In this document: positions 37,615 to 45,615 of the stretch, in pieces
Layout: each line of letters opens with the position of its first letter
Position numbering within the stretch: the stretch's first letter is position 1
NCBI RefSeq assembly: GCF_022812285.1
Contig: NZ_CP093300.1
Span: 4,663,171-4,727,170, forward strand
DNA: 64,000 nt
Direction: 5' to 3'
Origin: Alkalihalobacillus sp. LMS39
GTDB lineage: Bacteria; Bacillota; Bacilli; Bacillales; Bacillaceae_F
Notes under the pieces: model-generated
The model's database searches: none
Seen by the model: the letters and a program-made list of their open reading frames with translations, nothing else
Told to the model about the DNA's origin: nothing
Translations under genes and position numbers: made by a program

Positions 37615-38313
37615 CTAAATCTCTATCGTTGCTAAAATAGGGAGATGGTCAGATGCTTTCGTTGAGATTACTTCCACATCTATCAGCCCGATTGTTCGAC
37701 TGACATAAATAAAATCCAACCGAAAGAGCGGATAAACGGCTGGGAATGTATAGCCTTTTCCACGACCAGCACATAACGATACATCATTGACATACTGTCG
37801 CATCTGTTTTGAAAATCTTGAGTTTGGTTGTTGATTAAAGTCACCCATAACAATCACATTATTTTCATTTGTTTTTACTTTCTCTAACAAAGTTTGTTCA
37901 TGTTTTTTTCTTAATAATGGGTGAAGGGCAAAATGGGAAACGAAGATTTTGATTATTTTTTCGTTAATTTCAACATCACATTGTAAGATGGAACGATTTT
38001 CAAATGGAGGTATAGTCGTGATAATATCGTTTTCTGAATGTCGGATAGGATATTTGGATAATAGTAAGTTTCCATAGGTTCCTTTTATCGCTGGACCAAA
38101 ACGCCAATCCATATTTAACGCCTCTCCAAGCCACCCCGGTTGATCGACAAAATTACTTCTTTTTGAAAAATGGCAATCAACTTCATTAATCCCTACAATA
38201 TCAGCTTGTGTCTTTTCGATTGTTTCTTTAATTTTTTCAAGATTTACTTTTGAAAAGCTTCCTTTTCCATGCCGGATATTAAAAGTAACTATTTTGATCT
38301 TTATTATGCTCAT
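37615..38313 (-). CDS. Endonuclease/exonuclease/phosphatase family protein
   Basis: 232-residue EEP-fold hydrolase (relatives: exonuclease III, DNase I, phosphoesterases). Motifs in order: VTFNIRHGKG, IVGINEVD (metal Glu), LLSKYPI, FVSHFALHP, VMGDFNQQP and SDHLPI with the final catalytic His. No signal peptide, so it acts in the cytosol. It starts 5 bp after the helical protein gene; the ribosome site AAAAGGA is very close to the ATG. Substrate (DNA, lipid or phosphate ester) cannot be told from sequence. Confidence 0.87.
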   Translation of the reverse strand: MSIIKIKIVTFNIRHGKGSFSKVNLEKIKETIEKTQADIVGINEVDCHFSKRSNFVDQPGWLGEALNMDWRFGPAIKGTYGNLLLSKYPIRHSENDIITTIPPFENRSILQCDVEINEKIIKIFVSHFALHPLLRKKHEQTLLEKVKTNENNVIVMGDFNQQPNSRFSKQMRQYVNDVSLCAGRGKGYTFPAVYPLFRLDFIYVSRTIGLIDVEVISTKASDHLPILATIEI

Positions 38314-38318
38314 TCCTT

Positions 38319-38819
38319 TTAAAATGGTCGCAGAGAAAGTATTTCTTTAATCATTTTGCTAACAAACTGAACTTGAAGTTGAATATGATGAAACTGTTCT
38401 CTATCAAAATCGTGATGTTGCTGCATCGTTGGATAACTAAGACGCATTTTTTCTAACAACCGTTCTAGTGACAATAACGTATCACATAAACATTCAACAA
38501 TAGCCCGTCCAACAAAGATGATTTCATGGTACTCATTTTTCCAAGCAGCTACAACTTCCTTATCATTCACAGTATGTCTTTTTTCAATGGTAAGTAATCG
38601 TTTTTGCAACGCGACTAATTCATCATATTCAATTGAAATAGCCTTTACCATTGTGAGTGTTTCAGACGCATGAAAAAGCTGAACAAGACTTTCAATCCGG
38701 GGCAATAAATCTTTCAATTCAGCCATACAGCCTTCTGATAATTTAGCCACTAAGGATAAGCTGTTGATGTATTCTAAAAATGAAAGATTTTTTTTATAAA
38801 AACTTTCTTCTGTCCCCAT
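38319..38819 (-). CDS. Helical protein of unknown function
   Basis: 166-residue protein that I do not recognise. It is almost wholly alpha-helical with heptad-like leucines (LKDLLPRIESLVQLFHASE, DTLLSLERLLEKMRLSYP) and few glycines; no signal peptide, membrane helix or metal motif. The ATG at 38819 follows AAAGGAGAAAAGATT; an upstream in-frame ATG at 38840 lies within that region and is less likely. The EEP-nuclease gene follows after 5 bp, so it is probably translated from the same mRNA. Confidence 0.72.
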   Translation of the reverse strand: MGTEESFYKKNLSFLEYINSLSLVAKLSEGCMAELKDLLPRIESLVQLFHASETLTMVKAISIEYDELVALQKRLLTIEKRHTVNDKEVVAAWKNEYHEIIFVGRAIVECLCDTLLSLERLLEKMRLSYPTMQQHHDFDREQFHHIQLQVQFVSKMIKEILSLRPF

Positions 38820-38935
38820 AATCTTTTCTCCTTTCTTCATTACATCTACCGAACCTTCTATTTCCTTTATACGTTTAAATTAATATAAATACTAGTTACT
38901 CAAGTCATTTCTTGTTATACCCAAGAAAGTCAATG

Positions 38936-38990
38936 AAAAAACCGACATAAAAAGCAGCTTGGAATCTAGCTTTTCATCTCGGCTTTTTTA
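38936..38990. terminator. Stem-loop between the DUF2294 genes and the helical-protein gene
   Basis: AAAAACCGA and TCGGCTTTTTT form the base of a stem with an inner AGC/GCT helix and T residues on the plus strand. It most likely ends transcription from the minus-strand DUF2294 operon (a shorter T-run is present there too). Nothing else was seen in 38820-39111. Confidence 0.5.
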
Positions 38991-39111
38991 CTCTATATCC
39001 ATTCTTTTTCTTTACTTTGCAAGTCAATACATACCTTTAGTTTAGAAACAATGAGCGTAGCCGTTGCTCTTTTTAAACACTCTTAGTATACCACATAACC
39101 TTATTCCCTCG

Positions 39112-39795
39112 CTATTCAAGAACAAAACAAAGAACAGAGTTATCTTTGTTAAAATCCCAATCGACAAATATATCTTGAATTTCTTCACGAAAGATTTTTT
39201 TGAATTCACTATGATGAAAATGAGTTTTTTCCAATTCTGCTTTTGTTATTCGCAACATTTGTTCATATCCTTTTTGAATAAAGGCTTGTTCAATAAGAAT
39301 AAGTATTCCTTCACGTTCACATAAAAACACTTTTGGTGAAAGTTGATAGACTACCGTCTTTTCCGGTGTTTTTTGCACATAAGCACTGATCCGGTTAATC
39401 TCTGAAATTAACTCTGCTTCATTGTACTGACGTTTTTCAAATGGAGCACCATGTACTTCTTCAGACACTTTCATCGTAATCATGCCTGTATCATTTTCAT
39501 AGTTCCAGTCTGTATAACATTCTTCCACTTCACATTGAAGTGTGATTTGAATCATACCTCTTAACTCAGATAAAAGTCCATCTACCACATTTAAGCGGGA
39601 CTTTACCATCATGTCTGTTTGTTTTTGCTCACGTAATGAAACTTCCAAAGGAGATATAAATCCTTTTATAAATAAAAACAAATAGCCATGATTGCATACT
39701 GCATAACAAAGTTGTGGACCCCTTCCAAACTTTGTCCGCATTACTTTACTCGTATAACTGCTTATCGTTTTTAACTTTTCCTGTATGGTTTCCAT
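39112..39795 (-). CDS. Tandem DUF2294 protein
   Basis: 227-residue protein containing two DUF2294 (YbcI-like) domains. Domain 1 (about 8-110): YTSKVMRTKFGRGPQ, FIKGFISPLEVSLREQ, TDWNYENDTG. Domain 2 (about 125-227): ISAYVQKTPEKTVVYQ, LIEQAFIQKGYEQMLR, VDWDFNKDNS. The parallel blocks (I/V-x-D-W-x-x) show an internal duplication; B. subtilis YbcI has one domain. It follows a similar gene by 51 bp. DUF2294 proteins have no established reaction. Confidence 0.82.
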   Translation of the reverse strand: METIQEKLKTISSYTSKVMRTKFGRGPQLCYAVCNHGYLFLFIKGFISPLEVSLREQKQTDMMVKSRLNVVDGLLSELRGMIQITLQCEVEECYTDWNYENDTGMITMKVSEEVHGAPFEKRQYNEAELISEINRISAYVQKTPEKTVVYQLSPKVFLCEREGILILIEQAFIQKGYEQMLRITKAELEKTHFHHSEFKKIFREEIQDIFVDWDFNKDNSVLCFVLE

Positions 39796-39846
39796 GTCAC
39801 TCTCTCCTTACGAAGGATACTTTAGGATAACCGATTTTCACTAAAA

Positions 39847-40539
39847 TTATGAAGCCCTTTTTTTATGAAAAAATATAATGTAACAACGATTCAACTCATA
39901 ATGCCAAGCTATAAATATATCTTGAATTTCTCTTTGTATGATGGATTCAAGCTTTTTCTGTTGTTGTAGCACATATTGTTTCATAATCATTTGTCGATTG
40001 ATGACAAGATCCTTGTATCCTTTATTCACTAACGTTTGTTCGAGCGGTAATAATATCCCATATTGGACAACAATATTTATATCATGAGCTGGTTGTAGCA
40101 CTTCGATATAATCCGGTTTTTTTTGATATTGATTCGTGTGTTGTAAGATTTCATCCACTACTTGCTGTTGAAAAAGAACTAAATGATCCTTCATACCTGT
40201 TTCTTCTTCTGAAAAAAGGAGAAAACACATTGTTTCATTTTCAATATTCCAATCATAAATAAATTTCTCTATTCGTATATCCCCATATTTACATAACCAA
40301 TCTTTCATTTGGATAAAAACAGTTTCCACTGTTCGCTGCCGAATATCTCCGATCATCTCTTCTTCTTTTTGTATGTACAATGTTTTTTCAATCGGTGACA
40401 GCCATTTTTTTATGTATATAAAGATGCCATATGATGTATCCTCTATTATACATTGTTCTGAAAGCACCCCGTATGTTTCATATAAAACATTGTCTATGTA
40501 AATCCTAAACTGTTGTAATAACTTTTGTTCCTTGACCAT
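39847..40539 (-). CDS. Tandem DUF2294 protein, paralogue
   Basis: 230-residue protein with the same two-domain layout as the next gene: blocks YIKKWLSPIEKTLYIQ and YDWNIENETM in the first half, LLPLEQTLVNKGYKDL and IAWHYELNRC in the second. The two paralogues are clearly diverged. The frame stays open 28 codons upstream, but the ATG at 40539 has AAGGAGGGAGAAT; the upstream part covers a terminator hairpin in the leader. Divergent from the diguanylate cyclase gene. Function unknown. Confidence 0.82.
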   Translation of the reverse strand: MVKEQKLLQQFRIYIDNVLYETYGVLSEQCIIEDTSYGIFIYIKKWLSPIEKTLYIQKEEEMIGDIRQRTVETVFIQMKDWLCKYGDIRIEKFIYDWNIENETMCFLLFSEEETGMKDHLVLFQQQVVDEILQHTNQYQKKPDYIEVLQPAHDINIVVQYGILLPLEQTLVNKGYKDLVINRQMIMKQYVLQQQKKLESIIQREIQDIFIAWHYELNRCYIIFFHKKRAS

Positions 40540-40557
40540 ATTCTCCCTCCTTACAAA

Positions 40558-40593
40558 TACAAAAAGACCTAGCCCCTTTTTAGAAGCTAGGTC
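40558..40593 (-). promoter_or_regulatory. Leader terminator (attenuator or riboregulator) before the DUF2294 genes
   Basis: On the minus strand GACCTAGC and GCTAGGTC form a perfect 8-bp stem followed by TTTTTG, ending about 19 bp before the 40539 ATG. No minus-strand gene lies upstream, so this terminator has no transcript to end except the leader itself. A possible promoter (TTGTAA, 18 bp, TGTTAAAAT) lies near 40720-40750, giving a leader of about 180 nt with further pairings (AGGTTGTTG with CAACTAACCT; TTACCA with TGGTAA). No known riboswitch class was recognised. Confidence 0.55.
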
Positions 40594-40811
40594 ATGAAAA
40601 GACATTTGACTTTCATTTACCACGTCAGATACTTTTATAAACTTTTGGAATTGGTAATAAACAGGTTAGTTGTAGACTCTTGTTCAACAACCTACACTAT
40701 TTTAACATAACATTTATTTTTTTTACAACAACACTTTTGAATAATTTCTTTTCTGCGCTCATACTACAAAAGCGGTATAATATATTCAATACTATATTAC
40801 TAGGTGATAAT

Positions 40812-42329
40812 ATGAATTTTATTATTGTAACACTTTTGGTGGTTATTGTTACGTTCGTCATCAATGCTTGTCGTTTCTTTCTTCATGATAAATTAAACCG
40901 CTTACTTTTTTCTTTATTTATACTGGGAATTACCCTTTTCATAGGTTCTATTACGAGTGTTTCTCATTTACCATTACTACTTTTGTTTTTTATTGTTGTT
41001 TCTACATATAGCTTTCCGTTAATCGGAACTATTGTTTCTCCTTTTATCGCCTATAGTTTTCTATACAAACTATCAGAACCAGCTTTCATCATTCTTTTGT
41101 ATTACATTGTTTTCGCTTGGTTTATCACCATTTGTGTTAATCAGGTTATCAAAAGTAAAAAACAAGAATTACAATGGATGACGAAATTTATGAAAAAAGA
41201 AAAACAGCTTCAAATTTTTCAAGAAATCAATACCGCAATGCAACAAACCTTTGATTTAGACAAATTGCTTCACACAATCCTTACCGCTGTTACTGCCGGA
41301 AGAGGTTTTCGATATAATCGTGCGATGATTTTTATGTTCTCAGAAGATAATCAAAGTGTAACAGGAAAAATGGCTGTTGGCCCGATGAACTCAGAAAAAG
41401 GCTATGAGACATGGGAAATGATTTTAGAAAACCAATATAAACTTCGGGACCTTGTTGAAATGTCTCGTGATGAACATAATCAAGATGGAGACTTAAACCA
41501 AATTGTTCGTTCCTTAACGATCCCGTTACAAGCAGACTCGTCAAACATCTTTTGGCAAGCATTTACACTGAATAAGCCTCTTCATATTAAAGAGATTGAT
41601 ACAAAAGACAGCATCCAGTATACGTTGACGAGCTTATTTTCAATGGAGGAGTTTGCAGTTATTCCATTAGTGAATCAAGGGAAACGAATTGGCGTATTAG
41701 TGATTGATAATATCGTAAATAAAAATCCCATTTTTCTAGAAGAGGTTGAAGCTGTCATTCCTTTAGCAAACCAAGCTGCCATCGCCATTGACCAAGCTAA
41801 CCTCTACCATAAAACCGAAGAGATGGCATTAAAAGATGGGTTAACAAATTTGTTTAACCAACGAGCATTCCAACATGATATTAAAAAGGTTTTTTCCAGC
41901 AAGGAAAACACTATCGTATCACTGGCCATTTTGGATATAGACTTTTTTAAGCATTATAACGATACGAATGGCCATTTAATAGGAAATGAGTTATTAATTC
42001 AATTAGCAACTGTTCTTTCCAGCTCTATCCCTAATGACGCTACACCGTACCGATTTGGAGGCGAAGAGTTTGTTATACTTTTTCCTTCCGCTTCATTAGA
42101 GGTTGCCATGGAAGTTGCCGAAACGGTAAGAAAGGCAGTAGAATCTTATCCATTTCCATTTGCAGAAAGCCAACCTCTAAAGAAACTGACGATTAGTATT
42201 GGAGTATCTTCGACAGAGGATAACACCGCTACTTCGGAGAGCGATTTAATCCAAAAAGCGGACGAAGCTTTATACGAGGCAAAACGTGCAGGTAAAAACA
42301 AAGTGGTAGCTTGGAGGGATTCGGTATGA
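40812..42329 (+). CDS. Membrane diguanylate cyclase (GAF-GGDEF)
   Basis: Makes the messenger cyclic-di-GMP from two GTP. 505 residues: about six membrane helices (1-110), coiled linker, a GAF domain (about 140-330; EEFAVIPLVNQGKRIGVLVI), then GGDEF with FDLD-type lead (LAILDIDFFKHYND, FGGEEF near residue 416). The usual RxxD inhibitory site is not seen five residues before GGEEF. The frame extends 44 codons upstream to 40680, but the ATG at 40812 has AGGTGAT; TATAAT lies at about 40775. Its stop overlaps the start of the next gene. Confidence 0.9.
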   Translation: MNFIIVTLLVVIVTFVINACRFFLHDKLNRLLFSLFILGITLFIGSITSVSHLPLLLLFFIVVSTYSFPLIGTIVSPFIAYSFLYKLSEPAFIILLYYIVFAWFITICVNQVIKSKKQELQWMTKFMKKEKQLQIFQEINTAMQQTFDLDKLLHTILTAVTAGRGFRYNRAMIFMFSEDNQSVTGKMAVGPMNSEKGYETWEMILENQYKLRDLVEMSRDEHNQDGDLNQIVRSLTIPLQADSSNIFWQAFTLNKPLHIKEIDTKDSIQYTLTSLFSMEEFAVIPLVNQGKRIGVLVIDNIVNKNPIFLEEVEAVIPLANQAAIAIDQANLYHKTEEMALKDGLTNLFNQRAFQHDIKKVFSSKENTIVSLAILDIDFFKHYNDTNGHLIGNELLIQLATVLSSSIPNDATPYRFGGEEFVILFPSASLEVAMEVAETVRKAVESYPFPFAESQPLKKLTISIGVSSTEDNTATSESDLIQKADEALYEAKRAGKNKVVAWRDSV

Positions 42330-42808
42330 GTATTCATTACCCACTATTTCTTATTCTTTTCATCTTGGTTTTACTAGCGGTAACGAGTAAATTCTTTTAT
42401 CGACTTTCATTAAAGGCTTTTATGAAAAAAATAACCTCTAGGCACCAGTTTACAAGAGATGATTTATATTTATCGTTTGATGAAATGGTTTTTTTAACAA
42501 AGTTGTATAACGATAATGGAAAAATGACATCCTTCCAAAAGGAAGATCTCGTGATAAAAGTGCACTACTTTGGTATACTGTTTCCAAAAGTAAAAGGTGT
42601 TCATGTCTTTTTTAAACAAAACAATGAACAAAGCTTACTTGCTTATATTCGCGTTGTCGATTTCAGAGTTCCTTTGTTTGATAAGCTTGAAAACAATGCT
42701 ATGATCACGCAAAAAGAATATCTTATGTTAAGCTCCTATACTTTAATACATCCTGCAACATTAGCCTTTATGAAGGAAGAAGTATATCATTTACTTCAAT
42801 CATCGTAA
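42326..42808 (+). CDS. Single-pass membrane protein of unknown function
   Basis: 160-residue protein that I do not recognise. One N-terminal membrane helix (residues 4-26, LFLILFILVLLAVTSKFFYR) followed by a basic, soluble domain with KDLVIKVHYFGILFPKVKGV-like strands. ATG at 42326 overlaps the cyclase stop (ATGA) behind TTGGAGGG, so it is translated with the diguanylate cyclase; a partner or effector role is plausible but unproved. No PilZ motif (RxxxR, DxSxxG) is visible. Confidence 0.78.
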   Translation: MSIHYPLFLILFILVLLAVTSKFFYRLSLKAFMKKITSRHQFTRDDLYLSFDEMVFLTKLYNDNGKMTSFQKEDLVIKVHYFGILFPKVKGVHVFFKQNNEQSLLAYIRVVDFRVPLFDKLENNAMITQKEYLMLSSYTLIHPATLAFMKEEVYHLLQSS

Positions 42809-42831
42809 CGTAAGAGAGGAGGAATCATTTC

Positions 42832-43179
42832 ATGAACGTCATTGACCTTCCAACCGTACAAACGTGGTTACAATCCCACCAAGATAAAGAACTATACTTA
42901 CATTTAGAAACAAACAATGGCTCTTACACCGCATATCGTAATGGTACAAAAGCTTCTGCTGGCGCTTTTGTGAGAAATGCTAATATATGCTATAAGGTAG
43001 GTAAGATTACCGGAGAGGGCCCTTATCGGGTCGGGCTAAAAACAGAATTAGGCTGGGTGTATGCAGATGGACTCACTCATGCTGAATCCAATAACAATAA
43101 TCAATTATTATTAGCCGGATTAGATGAAAAAGGGAAACTCGCTGTTGCCTTACAGTTAAGCGAAATCCCCTTTGGCTAA
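42832..43179 (+). CDS. yojF: YojF family protein
   Basis: 115-residue soluble protein of the YojF/DUF1806 family: VQTWLQSHQDKELYLHLETN, TKASAGAFVRNA and RVGLKTELGWVYADGLTH are its recognisable blocks. ATG behind GAGAGGAGG. It directly precedes bshB2 as in B. subtilis (yojF-yojG), and is thought to help the bacillithiol step, although its role is not defined. Confidence 0.88.
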   Translation: MNVIDLPTVQTWLQSHQDKELYLHLETNNGSYTAYRNGTKASAGAFVRNANICYKVGKITGEGPYRVGLKTELGWVYADGLTHAESNNNNQLLLAGLDEKGKLAVALQLSEIPFG

Positions 43180-43198
43180 TTGAGAAAGGAGGCTCATT

Positions 43199-43858
43199 AT
43201 GGAAAGACATGTGCTTGTCATTCTACCCCACCCCGATGATGAATCATTTGCAGCAGCGGGTACGATTTTAACTCATAAAAAAAATGGAACACCTGTCACA
43301 TACTTTTGCCTAACCTTAGGCGAAATGGGAAGAAATTTCGGGAATCCACCGATTGCCACACGGGAAACGTTACCTTCGATTCGAAAAAAAGAACTTGAAG
43401 AAGCTTGTCGTATTCTTGGTGTAGACCGGCTAGAATTACTTGGACTTCACGATAAAATGGTGGAGTTTGAGGATTATGATAAATTATCAAAACGATTAGC
43501 CGATATGATTGCTGATGTGAATCCATCATTGCTTATTACGTTTTATCCTGGGCTTAGTATTCACCCGGATCATGATGCTTGTGGTGAGGTCGTCATCAAA
43601 GCTGTTCAACAACTCCGTAAAGAAAAACGACCTGTCGTCCATGCCGTTGCCATTACAAATAATTGTGAAGATATTATCGGGAAACCCGATGTTGTCAACG
43701 ATATCGATGAATACCTGCCTATAAAATTAGAGGCATTAAAAGCCCATGCTACACAAATGCAAGAAGTCGTAGCCGTTACCGAACAAAAGCTGAAAGAAGG
43801 ACGTTCACCTTCTGCCGCTTGGTTAAGATACGAACGATTTTGGGTGTATCCAGTTTAG
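43199..43858 (+). CDS. bshB2: Bacillithiol biosynthesis deacetylase BshB2
   Basis: Zinc-dependent deacetylase of the LmbE/PIG-L family; removes acetate from GlcNAc-malate to give GlcN-malate in bacillithiol synthesis, and may also act on bacillithiol conjugates. 219 residues. Metal-binding HPDDESFAAAGT near residues 11-22, the active-site TFYPGLSIHPDHDACG block with the third metal histidine, and GLHDKMVEFED. ATG behind GAAAGGAGG, 19 bp after yojF. Confidence 0.92.
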   Translation: MERHVLVILPHPDDESFAAAGTILTHKKNGTPVTYFCLTLGEMGRNFGNPPIATRETLPSIRKKELEEACRILGVDRLELLGLHDKMVEFEDYDKLSKRLADMIADVNPSLLITFYPGLSIHPDHDACGEVVIKAVQQLRKEKRPVVHAVAITNNCEDIIGKPDVVNDIDEYLPIKLEALKAHATQMQEVVAVTEQKLKEGRSPSAAWLRYERFWVYPV

Positions 43859-43870
43859 TTGCTACAGTAC

Positions 43871-43898
43871 ATCACCCCACCGATTTCGGTGGGGTGAT
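43871..43898. terminator. Stem-loop after bshB2
   Basis: ATCACCCCACC and GGTGGGGTGAT form a perfect 11-bp stem, without a long T-run. It lies 12 bp past bshB2. Confidence 0.65.
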
Positions 43899-43959
43899 TC
43901 CGTTCGATTACACTACGGTAATTTGGTGGAGTTGTCGTTTAAGTAAGAAGAGAAAACTG

Positions 43960-44144
43960 TAACGGACATACGTTCCGCTATTTAAAAAAAGATGAACGTT
44001 TACGAGATGCTAATGGACATTTGTTCCGTTAATGCAGGAAAAAAGAGCCCTTTTCATTGTTTTTTGTTGGAATAACGGAACAGATGTCCGTTACAAAATA
44101 AAAGCAGCTTATTTTCCATGAAATAACGGAATCAATGTCCGATA
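43960..44144. repeat. Intergenic A-A-B-B palindrome repeat element, copy 2
   Basis: Four units at 43960-43980 (A), 44011-44031 (A), 44073-44093 (B) and 44124-44144 (B). Centres lie 51, 62 and 51 bp apart, the same as in the copy at 11495-11678. The best unit, CGGAACAGATGTCCG with TAA/TTA ends, is almost perfectly self-complementary. Spacers are A-rich or T-rich and of equal length to copy 1. It lies between convergent genes. Confidence 0.87.
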
Positions 44145-44155
44145 CGAAACGCCTA

Positions 44156-45580
44156 TTATAACTCCCCCTTTTTCATTCGCTCTAACAATGGACTATTTGG
44201 AAAAATTTCACCTTGCGCTTTACTACTGATTCGATTCGCTGCCTCTTGAGCTGTTGTTAAAACTTCTTTTTCATCCACCGTTAGGAACTTCTTTTTATAA
44301 TATATAAATTTACCATCGACCATTACAGATTCGACTTCATTTCCTTTAGCAGAATAAACAAGGTTTGGAACGATATTTCGGATTGGCAATGTGATAACTG
44401 GAGACATGGAAGGCTCTTGAAGGTCAATGATTAGTAAGTCTGCTTTCTTCCCTTCACGAAGTGACCCAATTTCATGATCTAATCCTATCGCTTTAGCTGC
44501 TTCGATTGTTGCTAGTCTGACAGCTAAGTGAGCAGGGAAAATAGACGGGTCTTTTCTTTTCACTTTATTTAAAATCGAGACAAACTTCATCTCATTGAAC
44601 ATGTTATTGCAATTATTCCCCGGTGCTTGATCTGAGCCGAGTGCTGCCGTGCCACCAGCTTCTAAAAATTCCATAATAGGAGGAACAATCCCGTCAATAA
44701 TTCCAATGCTGCCGGAGCAGTTTATCATGGCCGCACCGCTTTTGGCAACTTTCTCTGTTTCTTCCGTTGTAGCTTCCGTTAAGTGCACTGCTAGTAATCG
44801 TTCATTTAAATAACCAATGTCCTCTAAGAAAGGAATGCTTCTTTTTCCATATCGCTTAAGCATTTGGTCAATCTCGCGGTTACCTTGTGCGACATGCATA
44901 TGAAGCTTTGTATCATACTTTTCCGCTAATGCTTTCATTTCTTGCATTAATTCAAGGCTCATCATATCAGGGCCATGTGGTCCAAGCATACATGTAATCC
45001 GACCGTTTTCGGTTTCATGCCAGTCCTCAATTAACTTTATATTGTTTTGTAACTTACGATTCCCAATTTCTGAATAAAATGGATACAGCTCTCCTACGGG
45101 AACATCACCAATGTCATCAGGAATTTCATTCACAAGTTCTGCCACTCGGGCACGGGCTCCGACCTTCACATAGTTATTGACAATCTCAGTCATATTCCCA
45201 TCATAATCACAAAACGTCGTCGTCCCAGCCTTTATACCCTCTATTATATTTAACATCGAACCGTTGACACTATCTTCAGGCATGACATGTTTCATAAATG
45301 GCCAAAGCCCTTCTTGCATCCAATTATGAATATCTTGAGATACACCTCGTAAAATGCCAATTCCGGTGTGAATATGCGCATCAATCAGTCCAGGCATGAC
45401 TAGTTTATTTTTCCCATCTATGATTTCTTCAGAAGAGTAGTTTCCTAAGATACCATCTGTATTATCCACAGCAATTATGCGATTGCCCTTTATTGCCACT
45501 GCACCATTATCAATAAAGCCAACTCCGGTTCCTTCCATAGTCATGACAAAAGCGTTCTTAATTATAATATCTACTTTCAT
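44156..45580 (-). CDS. Amidohydrolase of the TRZ/ATZ, MTA/SAH-deaminase-like family
   Basis: Metal-dependent amidohydrolase of 474 residues; relatives deaminate 5'-methylthioadenosine, S-adenosylhomocysteine, guanine or triazines. Motifs: DAHIHTGIGILRG (HxH metal pair), HMHVAQGNRE, AVHLTEAT and GSDQAPGNNCNNMF (metal Asp), then the C-terminal composite barrel KADLLIID. The ATG at 45580 has GAGGAG seven bases upstream; a GTG three codons earlier is possible. Follows an NhaC-family transporter by about 36 bp. Uptake of the substrate by that partner is likely, but the compound is unknown. Confidence 0.85.
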   Translation of the reverse strand: MKVDIIIKNAFVMTMEGTGVGFIDNGAVAIKGNRIIAVDNTDGILGNYSSEEIIDGKNKLVMPGLIDAHIHTGIGILRGVSQDIHNWMQEGLWPFMKHVMPEDSVNGSMLNIIEGIKAGTTTFCDYDGNMTEIVNNYVKVGARARVAELVNEIPDDIGDVPVGELYPFYSEIGNRKLQNNIKLIEDWHETENGRITCMLGPHGPDMMSLELMQEMKALAEKYDTKLHMHVAQGNREIDQMLKRYGKRSIPFLEDIGYLNERLLAVHLTEATTEETEKVAKSGAAMINCSGSIGIIDGIVPPIMEFLEAGGTAALGSDQAPGNNCNNMFNEMKFVSILNKVKRKDPSIFPAHLAVRLATIEAAKAIGLDHEIGSLREGKKADLLIIDLQEPSMSPVITLPIRNIVPNLVYSAKGNEVESVMVDGKFIYYKKKFLTVDEKEVLTTAQEAANRISSKAQGEIFPNSPLLERMKKGEL

Positions 45581-45615
45581 TTTTTCCACTCCTCTAACTG
45601 TCTTAGCGACAGATT

